This document shows positions 36,056-44,157 of a DNA stretch of 64,000 nt, one piece after another. Origin of the DNA: Haloechinothrix halophila YIM 93223 (GTDB lineage: Bacteria > Actinomycetota > Actinomycetes > Mycobacteriales > Pseudonocardiaceae); contig NZ_KI632509.1 in the NCBI RefSeq assembly GCF_000504245.1, forward strand, positions 2,293,723 through 2,357,722, written 5' to 3'. Each line of letters starts with the position of its first letter. The stretch's first letter is position 1. Made by a program: the position numbers and the translations under genes. The notes beneath the pieces are model-generated. The model saw only the letters and a program-made list of their open reading frames with translations. It was not told the DNA's origin and searched no databases.

Positions 36056-38106
36056 GATTGGCGGCCACTCCAGACGGGCCTGCGCTTGTGCCCCTCGGGC
36101 AGCGCGAAGGTGGACAGGTCGAAGATCCGCAGCGGCGTCTTGCGCTCGACGCTCGTGCCGTCCTGGTAGGTCACGGTGGACGACAGCGTGACTTCCTCGT
36201 CGCCGCGGGAGAGTGCGGCGATGATGTCGGCATAGCGCTCGGCGATCACGCCCCGGCGCACCTTGCGAGTGCGGGTGATCTCGTCGTCGTCCGGGTCGAG
36301 CTGCTTGTGCAGCAGCACGAACCGCCGCACCGCGACGCGCTCGGGCAGGTCGGCGTTGGCGCGCACCACGTCCTCGGCGATCAGCCGGTACACCCCGGGT
36401 TTCGCCGCGAGGTCGGTGTAGGTGGTGTAGGAAATGTGCTCGTGCTCGGCCCACGAGCCGGTCGTCGCCGGATCGATGATGATCATCGCGGTCACGTCGT
36501 CGTCGGCTTCGCCACCGAACACGACCGCTTCCTCGACGTACGGGCTGAACTTGAGCTTGTTCTCGACGAACGCCGAGGAGAACAACTGCCCGTCCGCGGT
36601 GCGGCGGACGTCCTTGGCGCGGTCGATCACCACCAGGTGGTCGTCCTCGAGGTAGCCCGCGTCGCCGGTGTGCAGCCAGCCATCCGTATCGACCGTGCCC
36701 GCTGTGCCCTCCGCGTTTCGGTGGTAGCCCCGGAACACCGACGACGACCGCAGCAGGATCTCGCCATCGTCTGCGATGCGCAGCTCGGTCTCCGGGATCG
36801 GCTGGCCGACGGTGTGGAACCGGACGTCGTCGTCACGGTGCACGACGGCGATGCCGCAGATCTCAGTCTGGCCGTAGATCTGCTTGAGGTTGACACCGAT
36901 GGCGTGGAAGAACCGGAACACGTCGGGTCCGAGCGGCGCGCCGCCGGTGTAGACGCGCTTGAGTCGCGCGAGCCCGAGCTGGTCGCGCACCGGGCGCAAC
37001 GCCACGGCATCCGCGATGCGGTGCATCAGCCGCTGCCAGGTGCCGGGTCGCTCGCCGCGCACCCGGCGTTCCGCCACGGCGTCGCCGACGGTGTAGCCCC
37101 AGCCGAAGATCTTCCGCTTGAGCGCGCCCGCTTCGTCGATACGTACCTGGACATCCGAGAGCATCGACTCCCAGATGCGCGGCGGGCTGAACATCACGTC
37201 CGGGCCGATCTCGCGAAGGTCGGCGCGCTGCGTCGAGGAGTCCTCCGGGAAGCTCAGCGTGAGGCCATGCGAGAGCCCGCACGCCACCGCCAACATCTGC
37301 TCACCGATCCAGGCGAACGGCAGGAAGCTGACGTAGCGGTCGGTATTGCTCAGTGGGTCCACATCGCTGAGGTGGCGCGCCATGGTCAGCAGGTTCGCGT
37401 GCGACAGTTCTGCCAGCTTCGGCAGCGACGTCGTGCCCGATGTGGTGCAGATGATCGCGATGTCATCGGCGGTGGTGGCCTCGACGCAGGCGTCCAGGTG
37501 GCCGGGATGCGCCTCGCCCCACACATGCCCGTCCTTCTCGACCTTGGTGAACTCCCGCAGATACGGCTCGCGGTACTGCTCAAGGCCATGCGGGTCGTAG
37601 TAGATCACCGTCTCGACGTCGGGTAGCCGGTCCTTGAGCCGGATGATCTTGTCGACCTGCTCCTGGTCCTCGGCGACGACCACGCGGACCTGGGCGAGGT
37701 CGAGCACGTGCACGACCTCTTCACCGATACTGCTCGGGTAGATGCCGACCACGGCCGCGCCGATGGACTGCGCCGCCAGCTCCGCGATCAGCCACTCGGG
37801 GCGGTTGTCACCGATCACCGCGACGATCTGGCCCCGTTCCACGCCGAGTTCGGCGAGGCCGTGCGCGAAGTCGGCCACCCTGGCGGCGTAGTCGCGCCAG
37901 CTGATCGGCTGCCAGATGCCGTAGAGCTTCTCCTGCAGCGCGACGTCGTGGGGGCGTGTCGCGGCGAGCTGGCGCAGCAGGAGCGGGAAGGTGTCAGGGT
38001 TGCGGTCCGTCGCCGGGGGACTGGACGCGGCCGATGCCGAGCCCGCCGGTGCGGCGTTGTCGGTCGACATCGGCGCTGATGATTCGGATCTGCGAGCAAT
38101 CCTCAT
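36052..38106 (-). CDS. Long-chain-type acyl-CoA synthetase (FadD15-like)
   Basis: 684 aa, intact ANL enzyme. P-loop IICTTSGTTSLPKLAELSHAN, A5 QIYGQTEICGIAVVH, A8 GWLHTGDAGYLEDDHLVVIDRAKDV, C-terminal Lys region TRTRKVRRGVIAERYADII. It should activate carboxylic acids imported by the surrounding ABC system. Start ATG 38106 is supported by GAGGAG 9 bases upstream and overlaps the livG-like stop; the first codons (MRIARRSESS) are read through a repeat element, and MSTDN at 38070 is an alternative. Confidence 0.9.
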   Translation of the reverse strand: MRIARRSESSAPMSTDNAAPAGSASAASSPPATDRNPDTFPLLLRQLAATRPHDVALQEKLYGIWQPISWRDYAARVADFAHGLAELGVERGQIVAVIGDNRPEWLIAELAAQSIGAAVVGIYPSSIGEEVVHVLDLAQVRVVVAEDQEQVDKIIRLKDRLPDVETVIYYDPHGLEQYREPYLREFTKVEKDGHVWGEAHPGHLDACVEATTADDIAIICTTSGTTSLPKLAELSHANLLTMARHLSDVDPLSNTDRYVSFLPFAWIGEQMLAVACGLSHGLTLSFPEDSSTQRADLREIGPDVMFSPPRIWESMLSDVQVRIDEAGALKRKIFGWGYTVGDAVAERRVRGERPGTWQRLMHRIADAVALRPVRDQLGLARLKRVYTGGAPLGPDVFRFFHAIGVNLKQIYGQTEICGIAVVHRDDDVRFHTVGQPIPETELRIADDGEILLRSSSVFRGYHRNAEGTAGTVDTDGWLHTGDAGYLEDDHLVVIDRAKDVRRTADGQLFSSAFVENKLKFSPYVEEAVVFGGEADDDVTAMIIIDPATTGSWAEHEHISYTTYTDLAAKPGVYRLIAEDVVRANADLPERVAVRRFVLLHKQLDPDDDEITRTRKVRRGVIAERYADIIAALSRGDEEVTLSSTVTYQDGTSVERKTPLRIFDLSTFALPEGHKRRPVWSGRQS
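38083..38104. repeat. Single copy of the stop-codon-associated repeat
   Basis: On the coding strand GAGGATTGCTCGCAGATCC followed by GAA, differing from the cysH-cysD repeat units (GAGGACTGCTCGCAGGTCC) at two positions. It begins inside the TGA stop of the LivG-like gene and supplies the first codons of the acyl-CoA synthetase. Confidence 0.75.
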
Positions 38107-38954
38107 GCGCTCAGCTCCTCACCCAGATACGCCTTGATCACATCGGGGTCGCTGCTGACCTCGGCCGGGGAGCCGTCAGCGATCAGCGCGCCGAAGTCGA
38201 GCACGCTGACCCGGTTGGAGATGTCCATGACGACGTTCATGTCGTGCTCGATGAGCATCACGGTCACGCCGGCCAACTCGTGAACGTCGAGGATGTAGCG
38301 GGCCATGTCCTCCTTCTCCTCGGCGTTCATGCCCGCCATCGGCTCGTCGAGCAGCAGCAGCGCCGGTTGCAGGCACAGCGCGCGGCCCAATTCGACGCGT
38401 TTCTGAAAGCCGTAGGCCAGCGCGCCGACCGGGGTGTGGCGCACCGCTTGGATCTGCAGCAGGTCGATGACTTCCTCGACGAGTTCGCGGTGCTCGATCT
38501 CCTGCCGCCTCGCCGGGCCATACCAGGCGAGTGACGGCAACAGCCGGTGTCGCATGTGGACGTGGCGGCCGAGCATCAGGTTGTCCAGCACGGTCAGGTG
38601 GCGGAACAACTCGATGTTCTGGAACGACCGCGCGACACCGAGCGCGGCGATCCGGTGCGGCTTCATGCGCACCAGGTCATGGGTGGTGACTGAGCTGTCC
38701 TCGGTGCGGGTGCGGAGCGTCGCGCTGCCGTGCTGCGGGCGGTACAGCCCGCTCAGGCAGTTCAGCAGGCTGGACTTGCCCGCGCCGTTGGGACCGATGA
38801 CCGCGTGCACGTGTCCCTGTGTGACGCGGAAGGAGACATCGTCGAGCGCTGTGATGCCGCCGAAGCGCAGTGTGATGCCGGAGACGTCGAGCAGGGTCTC
38901 GCCTGGCGGCACCTTGCTGCCGTTGAGCGGATGGCTATAGGCCCGGGAGATCAC
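38103..38954 (-). CDS. Branched-chain-type ABC importer ATPase (LivG-like)
   Basis: 283 aa, first gene of the leftward operon. Walker A VIGPNGAGKSSLLNCLSG, Q-loop ARSFQNIELFRHLTVLDN, LivG-type signature LAYGFQKRVELGRAL, Walker B ALLLLDEPMAGMN, switch LIEHDMNVVMDIS. Divergent from the IclR regulator with two TTTCACTAT motifs in between. Stop overlaps the ligase start. Confidence 0.92.
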   Translation of the reverse strand: MISRAYSHPLNGSKVPPGETLLDVSGITLRFGGITALDDVSFRVTQGHVHAVIGPNGAGKSSLLNCLSGLYRPQHGSATLRTRTEDSSVTTHDLVRMKPHRIAALGVARSFQNIELFRHLTVLDNLMLGRHVHMRHRLLPSLAWYGPARRQEIEHRELVEEVIDLLQIQAVRHTPVGALAYGFQKRVELGRALCLQPALLLLDEPMAGMNAEEKEDMARYILDVHELAGVTVMLIEHDMNVVMDISNRVSVLDFGALIADGSPAEVSSDPDVIKAYLGEELSA

Positions 38955-38997
38955 GTGTGGCGCACCTCCGTCGTTGGATGTGACGCAGACCTTACGT

Positions 38998-39153
38998 TTT
39001 CACTATTTGAAAGGCAATACCTAATTTTGGAGGTGTGCTCCGGTGTGGCGGCGCTGTGGGTGTCACGAGGGTGTCTTCATGGCGCCTGATGCTGGTAGGA
39101 GGCCCGCTGCGCCTCGTCTGTTCGGTGGATGATTTCACTATGTGCAAGCACAT
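38998..39153. promoter_or_regulatory. Candidate IclR operator region between the importer operon and iclR
   Basis: Two related sites: TTTCACTATTTGAAA (38998-39012, an inverted TTTCA/TGAAA repeat) and TTTCACTATGTG (39133-39144). The latter merges with a perfect palindrome ATGTGC-AA-GCACAT (39140-39153). AT-rich against the background and placed between divergent genes, they are good candidates for IclR binding; binding itself is inferred. Confidence 0.5.
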
Positions 39154-39222
39154 CCCTCATGCCGAGAGCCGTATCCGGTAGAGTGCGGGCCATGCGGCAC
39201 ACGGAAGCACCTGCGGGAAGGG

Positions 39223-39975
39223 ATGGACGGCGTGAGTGAGCCAGACGCGCGGGGCACGCTCGGCACGGTCCGTAACGCGGTGCTGCTGCTCGGGTTGCTG
39301 TCCGAGGGGCCCGCCTACCAGCAGCTGACCGATCTCGCTGACCGTTCGGGTCTGTCGGTGCCCACGGTGCACCGGCTGCTGCGCTCGCTGGTGCTCGCCG
39401 ACCTCGTCGAGCAGGACCCCAGTTCGTCCCGCTACGGGCTTGGCCCCGAGGTCGCCCGGCTGGCGCAGCGCTATCTCGCCCGGCTGCCGATCCTGGGTGC
39501 GCTCGCGCCGTACCTGGTGCCGCTGCGTGACGCCGTCGGCCACACCGTGCACGTCGCGGTGCTGGTCCGGGGCCACATCGTCTACGTCGACCGCGTCGAC
39601 GGCGCGGACGGCGGGCTATACCGCGACACCCACCGCGTGCACCCGGCGTTCGAGACGGCGGCTGGCAGGCTGCTCGCCGCTCGCGCCACCGACGACGCCT
39701 GGCAGCAGTGCCTCGACGCCGCCACCCCCGACGACCGCAAACATGCCGAGAACGAACGCGTCGCGTGGCGGGAAGCGGCCCACCTGCTCACCGAGGGCGG
39801 CGATGCGGACGAGCCCGCTGAGGTCGCCGTCCCCGTGCTCGACGGCAGCGGCCGCGCCATCGCCGCGCTCGCCGCTACCCCGCCTCCGATCGCGTCCGAG
39901 GCGCAGATCGCCGAGATCGCGGCACACCTGGCGAGGGCGGGCCGCGCGGCGGGAAGGACGTTGAGTCATGCCTGA
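39223..39975 (+). CDS. IclR-family transcriptional regulator
   Basis: 250 aa. N-terminal winged helix (LTDLADRSGLSVPTVHRLLR, SLVLADLVEQDPSSSRYGLG) and an IclR effector domain (GHTVHVAVLVRGHIVYVDRV). ATG 39223 after GGGAAGGG; GTG 39232 is an alternative. It probably controls the divergent importer operon and the acetyl-CoA-synthetase-like gene whose ATG overlaps its last codons. Effector unknown, perhaps a carboxylate or its CoA ester. Confidence 0.88.
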   Translation: MDGVSEPDARGTLGTVRNAVLLLGLLSEGPAYQQLTDLADRSGLSVPTVHRLLRSLVLADLVEQDPSSSRYGLGPEVARLAQRYLARLPILGALAPYLVPLRDAVGHTVHVAVLVRGHIVYVDRVDGADGGLYRDTHRVHPAFETAAGRLLAARATDDAWQQCLDAATPDDRKHAENERVAWREAAHLLTEGGDADEPAEVAVPVLDGSGRAIAALAATPPPIASEAQIAEIAAHLARAGRAAGRTLSHA

Positions 39976-41797
39976 GCGCGGCGTCGCGAAAGGCCTTGAG
40001 CCATGGGCGGCCGTCGCGGACCAGCTGGACTGGCACCAGCCGTGGACCACGCTCTATTCCGACGATGGCCGCTACGGTCGCTGGTTCGCGGGTGGCACGC
40101 TCAACCTCGCGGTGAACTGCGTCGACCGGCATCTGCCTGAGCGTGGCGAGCAAGCCGCGATCAGTTGGGAGGGTGAGCCCGGCGATCGCCGCACCCTCAC
40201 CTACCGGCAGTTGCACGACGACGTCGTCGCACTGGCCGGGGCGCTGCGCACGCTTGGCGTCGGCGTTGGTGACCGGGTCGCGCTGCACATGGGCTGGCTG
40301 CCGGAGACCGTCGTCGCGATGCTCGCCTGCGCCCGCATCGGCGCGGTGCACACCGTGCTGCCCACGCCGTTGCCCGCGGAAGCGCTGGCGGAGCGGCTGG
40401 ACGACTTCGGCCCGCGCGTGCTGTTCACCCAGGACGGTGCGTGGCGGCACGGCACGATCCTGCCGCTCAAGGCCCGCGCCGACGAGGCGCTCGGCGCGGT
40501 CGGCGGCATCGAGCACACCGTCGTCGTGCGGCGCACCGGCGTCAACGTCGCCTGGTATGAGGGCGACCGCTGGCTGCATGACCTCGTCGCGGGCACGCGG
40601 CCGGGTGGCGTCGCTCCCGACACCGACCCGGTGCCGGTCGACGCCGAACACCCCGCGCTCGCGTGCCATCTCGCCAACCGCCGCAGCAGGCCGGTTTCGG
40701 TGCTGCACGGCTCCGCGACGCTGGCCGCGTCCGCGCTGGCGATCCACCGCAACGCCCTCGCCGAGGGTGACGTGTTCTGGTGCGCGGGCGACGTCTCGTG
40801 GGTCGGCGCGCAGGCGCACGGCGTGTACGGGCCGTTGCTCGCGGGCACCAGCGCGGTGATGTTCGAGGGCACCCTCGACGTCCCGACGCGCCACCGCACC
40901 TGGGACATCGTGCGCCGCTACGGCGTCACGACGCTGCTGACCACGCCGACCGTGATCCGGCTGCTCCGTGGCTGGTCGCGTCGCCCGCCTGAGCCCGACG
41001 TCGTGGCGAGCCTGCGCCGGGTGGTGATGATCGCCGAGCCGGTCGACCCGCCGCTGACCGCGTGGCTCACCGAGGACGTCGGGCGTGGGGAGATCACCGT
41101 CGCGGACGGCTGGGGACAGGTGCAGCTCGGCGGTGTGGTCAGCGTGGACCGGCCGATCGACGCCGCGGCGCTGCCCGACCCTGGCTTCGCGATCGTGGAC
41201 GCCGACGGGGCTGAGCTGCCCGATGGCGCCAGCGGTGAGTTGCTGATGCGGCTGCCGTGGGCAGGCATGCTGCGCGACATGGAGGGCGCGGGTGCCGAGG
41301 ACGTCGCGAAGCGGCACTGGCACCGGGCCGGGTCGTACTCCACGTATGACCTCGCGCGGCGGAAGCCGGACGGCACGCTGGAGTTCCTCGGCAGGCTAGA
41401 CGAGGTCGCCAGCGTGTCCGGGCAGTTGGTGTCGCTCGGCGAGGTGCGGCAGGTGCTGCTTGACCACCCGTTCGTTGTCGCCGCTGAGGTGGTGGAACGC
41501 GCGGACTCGCAGCTCGGCCGGTCGCTCGCGGCGGCAGTGGTGCTCGCCTCGGACGTCACGGCGGACGAGTCCGTGGCCCGCGATCTGCTCGACGCCGTGC
41601 GCGACGTCCTCGGCGGGCTCGCCAGGCCTCGCGCGCTGGTGTTCGTCGACCGGTTCGGTGATGAGCTGTCCGCCGACGTGCTCCGCAGGACGCTCGGCTT
41701 GCTCACCGCTGGCGTCGGGGAGGAACCGCTGCACCTGACCTGGGACCAGATCCTCGCGGCGGCCCCCGCGGTAGACAACGCGGGCGATCGGTCGTGA
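39968..41797 (+). CDS. Acetyl-CoA-synthetase-like protein with degenerate active site
   Basis: 609 aa with the overall layout of AcsA/PrpE: N-terminal ACAS cap (DQLDWHQPWTTLYSDD), DRVALHMGWLPETVVAMLACA, GDVSWVGAQAHGVYGPLLAG and LGRLDEVASVSGQLV. Key catalytic motifs are gone: the ATP P-loop (YTSGTTGKPKG) is CHLANRRSRPVSVLHGS, the TGD of motif A8 is TYD, and the catalytic-lysine motif (TRSGKIMRR) reads DELSADVLRR with no Lys. It overlaps the IclR gene by 8 bases. A non-catalytic or sensor role is possible. Confidence 0.75.
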   Translation: MPERGVAKGLEPWAAVADQLDWHQPWTTLYSDDGRYGRWFAGGTLNLAVNCVDRHLPERGEQAAISWEGEPGDRRTLTYRQLHDDVVALAGALRTLGVGVGDRVALHMGWLPETVVAMLACARIGAVHTVLPTPLPAEALAERLDDFGPRVLFTQDGAWRHGTILPLKARADEALGAVGGIEHTVVVRRTGVNVAWYEGDRWLHDLVAGTRPGGVAPDTDPVPVDAEHPALACHLANRRSRPVSVLHGSATLAASALAIHRNALAEGDVFWCAGDVSWVGAQAHGVYGPLLAGTSAVMFEGTLDVPTRHRTWDIVRRYGVTTLLTTPTVIRLLRGWSRRPPEPDVVASLRRVVMIAEPVDPPLTAWLTEDVGRGEITVADGWGQVQLGGVVSVDRPIDAAALPDPGFAIVDADGAELPDGASGELLMRLPWAGMLRDMEGAGAEDVAKRHWHRAGSYSTYDLARRKPDGTLEFLGRLDEVASVSGQLVSLGEVRQVLLDHPFVVAAEVVERADSQLGRSLAAAVVLASDVTADESVARDLLDAVRDVLGGLARPRALVFVDRFGDELSADVLRRTLGLLTAGVGEEPLHLTWDQILAAAPAVDNAGDRS

Positions 41798-41803
41798 GCC
41801 GGG

Positions 41804-41953
41804 ATGAACGGTGGTCAGCCCCGAGTCCGTTTCTTCCTCCATATGGAGGTAGTCGGGGATGACCTCGATGTCATCGTTGTGCCGAACGGAGGAGCGGCGC
41901 CGCCCGCGCGGACGACGGGGTCGGCACGGACGCGCCGCGTCGAGGAGCGATAG
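41804..41953 (+). CDS. Possible small protein (49 aa)
   Basis: ATG 41804 to TAG 41951-41953, starting MNGGQPRVRFFLHMEVVGDD then LDVIVVPNGGAAPPARTTGS and an Arg-rich tail. It fills the gap between the synthetase-like gene and the GAF/Fis regulator on the same strand and ends 3 bases before the regulator's GTG. No strong ribosome site. It may be only an open frame by chance; nothing about its function can be said. Confidence 0.35.
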   Translation: MNGGQPRVRFFLHMEVVGDDLDVIVVPNGGAAPPARTTGSARTRRVEER

Positions 41954-41956
41954 GCC

Positions 41957-43636
41957 GTGCCAGTTCCGACGCCGCGTCCACACCCGGATGATCCGCCGCG
42001 CCCGGAGATCGCGGAATCCTGGCGCAGAGCCGCGGGTGCGGGACTCACGCCGGAAGCCACGCCCGACAGAGTGTCGGTCTCCGACTTCGACCGCACCAGC
42101 AAGCTCATGGTCGCCGCGAACCCCGTGCTCGACGAGCTATTGCCGCAACTGGAGTACGCCTCGCTGTGCCTCATTCTCGCCGACCGGCACTGCCGGATCG
42201 TCGGCACCCGGTTCGCCGAGTCGGGCCTGGAGGGCGCGCTCGAGCGGATCGGGGCGGTGCCCGGCAGCACCTACTCCGAGGAGATCTCGGGCACCAACTC
42301 GGTGGCCACCCCGTACGAGACCCGCCGCGGCTTGCTCGTCAACGGCGAGGAGCACTACCTCGAGTCGCTGAAGAAGTTCAGCTGTTACGGGCACCCGATC
42401 CACCACCCCATCACACGCAGGCTCGAAGGCGTCCTGGACATCACCGGAGCCATGCCACAGGCCAACCCGCTGTTCGTGCCCTTCGTGCGGCGCGCGGTGC
42501 GCGACATCGAACAGCGGCTCCTCGAAGGGGCGCCACGCGGTGAGCAGTTCCTCCTCGCGGCGTTCCAGAACGCCGCCAAGCAGCACTCGCACGCCGTCGT
42601 GGCGTTCGGCGATGGCATCGTGCTCACCAACCCGGCCGCTCTCGACCTGCTCGACCCGGCCGACCACGCCGTCTTGCGCGCCCTCGCGGCCGACGTATCC
42701 GCCGACCGCACGATGATCCGGAGCCTGCGACTGGCGTCGGGCCGGGTGGTCACTATCGAAGCCTCGCGGGCGAGTGGCACCTCGGGGACGCTGTTCCGCC
42801 TGGTGCCGCGGCAGGAGCGCACCGCTGTTCCCGCTGCCCACCCCGCAGGGTGGCTAGCCGCGCCCGCCGCGGGTGTCGAGCAGCAGCTCACCCGGCTCAG
42901 CGAGACCCGGTCCGTAGTGCTGATCTCTGGCGAACCTGGCACCGGCCGCAGCCACGCCGTCCGGACGGTCGCGGCGGACGACCCGGTCGTCACCCTCGAC
43001 GCGGCCGACGTCCCATCGCTGGGTGAGGGGCCGTGGGGCGACCGGCTCGCCACCCTCGCCGCCACGCACCAGGGCGTGGTGGCGGTGGAAGAGATCCAGC
43101 TGCTGCCCGCCGCGCTCTGCGTGCGGCTGACCGGTGTGCTGGCCGACGCCTCGGCCCGGTTCGTGCTGACGAGCACCCGCCGCGACCGCTTTCCCGCGCA
43201 CGTGGCCGCCCTCGCCGCGAGTTGCGTCGCGCACGTCGAGCTGCCACCGCTGCGGCGGCGCCGCGAGGAGCTGCCCGCGCTGGTCGATCGGATGGCCAGG
43301 GCGCTGCGGGCCGACGCGGCTGTGCGCTTCACCCCCAGCGCGCTGACGGCGCTCGCGGCGCAGCAGTGGCCGGGGAACCTGCGGGAGCTGTCGATGGTGG
43401 TGCGCCACGCGGTCACGGCGCGTTCCGCGGGCGACATCACCGCCGCCGATTTGCCCGAGGCCTACCGGGGTGGGGTGGAGGCACGTTCGCTAACACCCTG
43501 GGAGCAGGCCGAGCTCGACGCGATCGTGGCGGCACTGCGCGAGACTCGGGGCAATAAACGGCGGGCCGCCGAGCGGCTGGGTATCAGCCGCTCGACGCTC
43601 TACAACCGCATTCGTTCGTTACGGATTGGGTCGTGA
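41957..43636 (+). CDS. GAF/Fis-family (AcoR-like) transcriptional regulator
   Basis: 559 aa. GAF sensor in the first 200 residues (LILADRHCRIVGTRFAESG, GTNSVATPYETRRGLLVNG), a PAS-like linker, a degenerate AAA+ region with Walker A-like SGEPGTGRSHA, and a C-terminal Fis-type helix-turn-helix (RRAAERLGISRSTLYNRIRS). The sigma-54 contact loop GAFTGA is absent, as expected for actinobacteria. GTG 41957 with AGGAG upstream. Convergent with iorA (18-base overlap), and a likely regulator of the iorAB-like genes. Confidence 0.85.
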   Translation: MPVPTPRPHPDDPPRPEIAESWRRAAGAGLTPEATPDRVSVSDFDRTSKLMVAANPVLDELLPQLEYASLCLILADRHCRIVGTRFAESGLEGALERIGAVPGSTYSEEISGTNSVATPYETRRGLLVNGEEHYLESLKKFSCYGHPIHHPITRRLEGVLDITGAMPQANPLFVPFVRRAVRDIEQRLLEGAPRGEQFLLAAFQNAAKQHSHAVVAFGDGIVLTNPAALDLLDPADHAVLRALAADVSADRTMIRSLRLASGRVVTIEASRASGTSGTLFRLVPRQERTAVPAAHPAGWLAAPAAGVEQQLTRLSETRSVVLISGEPGTGRSHAVRTVAADDPVVTLDAADVPSLGEGPWGDRLATLAATHQGVVAVEEIQLLPAALCVRLTGVLADASARFVLTSTRRDRFPAHVAALAASCVAHVELPPLRRRREELPALVDRMARALRADAAVRFTPSALTALAAQQWPGNLRELSMVVRHAVTARSAGDITAADLPEAYRGGVEARSLTPWEQAELDAIVAALRETRGNKRRAAERLGISRSTLYNRIRSLRIGS

Positions 43637-44122
43637 CCCACGCGGCATGTTCTCCGCACCATCCTTGATCGCCGCGCGGATCCGCTGGTAGGTCCCGCAA
43701 CGGCAGATGTTGCGGATGTTGTCCATGTCATCGTCGTCGATCTCGCGCCCCGGTCCCTTGCGGGCCTTGTTGACGTGGGCGACGGCGGCCATGATCTGGC
43801 CCGGCTGGCAGTAGCCGCACTGCGCGACGTCGTGCTTGAGCCAGGCTTCCTGCATCGGGTGCAGGTCCTTACCCACCGTGGCTGGCAAGCCCTCGATCGT
43901 GACGACCTCGTCGTTCGGCTTGAGCTGTTCGACGGGCACCGAGCAGATGTTGACGGCCTTGCCGTTGATGTGGGACGTGCAGGCCTGGCAGACGCCGAGG
44001 CCGCAGCCGTATTTCGGGCCGGTGACACCGAGGATGTCGCGCAGCACCCACAGCAGGCGGACGTTGCCTGGGACGTTCACGGTGACCTGTTCGCCGTTCA
44101 GCTTGAATGAGTATTCGGGCAT
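43619..44122 (-). CDS. [2Fe-2S] subunit of a molybdenum hydroxylase (IorA-like)
   Basis: 167 aa. Plant-ferredoxin-type cluster CGLGVCQAC (with the fourth Cys in NICSVP) and the second cluster CGYCQPGQIM...CRCGTYQRI. This is the electron-transfer subunit of xanthine-oxidase-family two-subunit enzymes such as isoquinoline 1-oxidoreductase or membrane aldehyde oxidases. Second gene after iorB-like in textual order but transcribed downstream of it on the minus strand, with 35 bases between. Confidence 0.9.
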   Translation of the reverse strand: MPEYSFKLNGEQVTVNVPGNVRLLWVLRDILGVTGPKYGCGLGVCQACTSHINGKAVNICSVPVEQLKPNDEVVTIEGLPATVGKDLHPMQEAWLKHDVAQCGYCQPGQIMAAVAHVNKARKGPGREIDDDDMDNIRNICRCGTYQRIRAAIKDGAENMPRGSRPNP

Positions 44123-44157
44123 CTGAGCTCCTTGGTAGGCGGGTCAGTGGGCCTTGG

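Noticed and set aside
34127-36068. Upstream part of a 1053-codon frame that ends in the solute-binding protein
   Set aside because: The upstream portion is a shadow of the two permease genes; the lipoprotein signal and GGAGG-GTG at 34094 define the real start.
36052-38106. Acyl-CoA synthetase as a third degenerate ligase
   Set aside because: P-loop, A5, A8 and C-terminal Lys motifs are intact.
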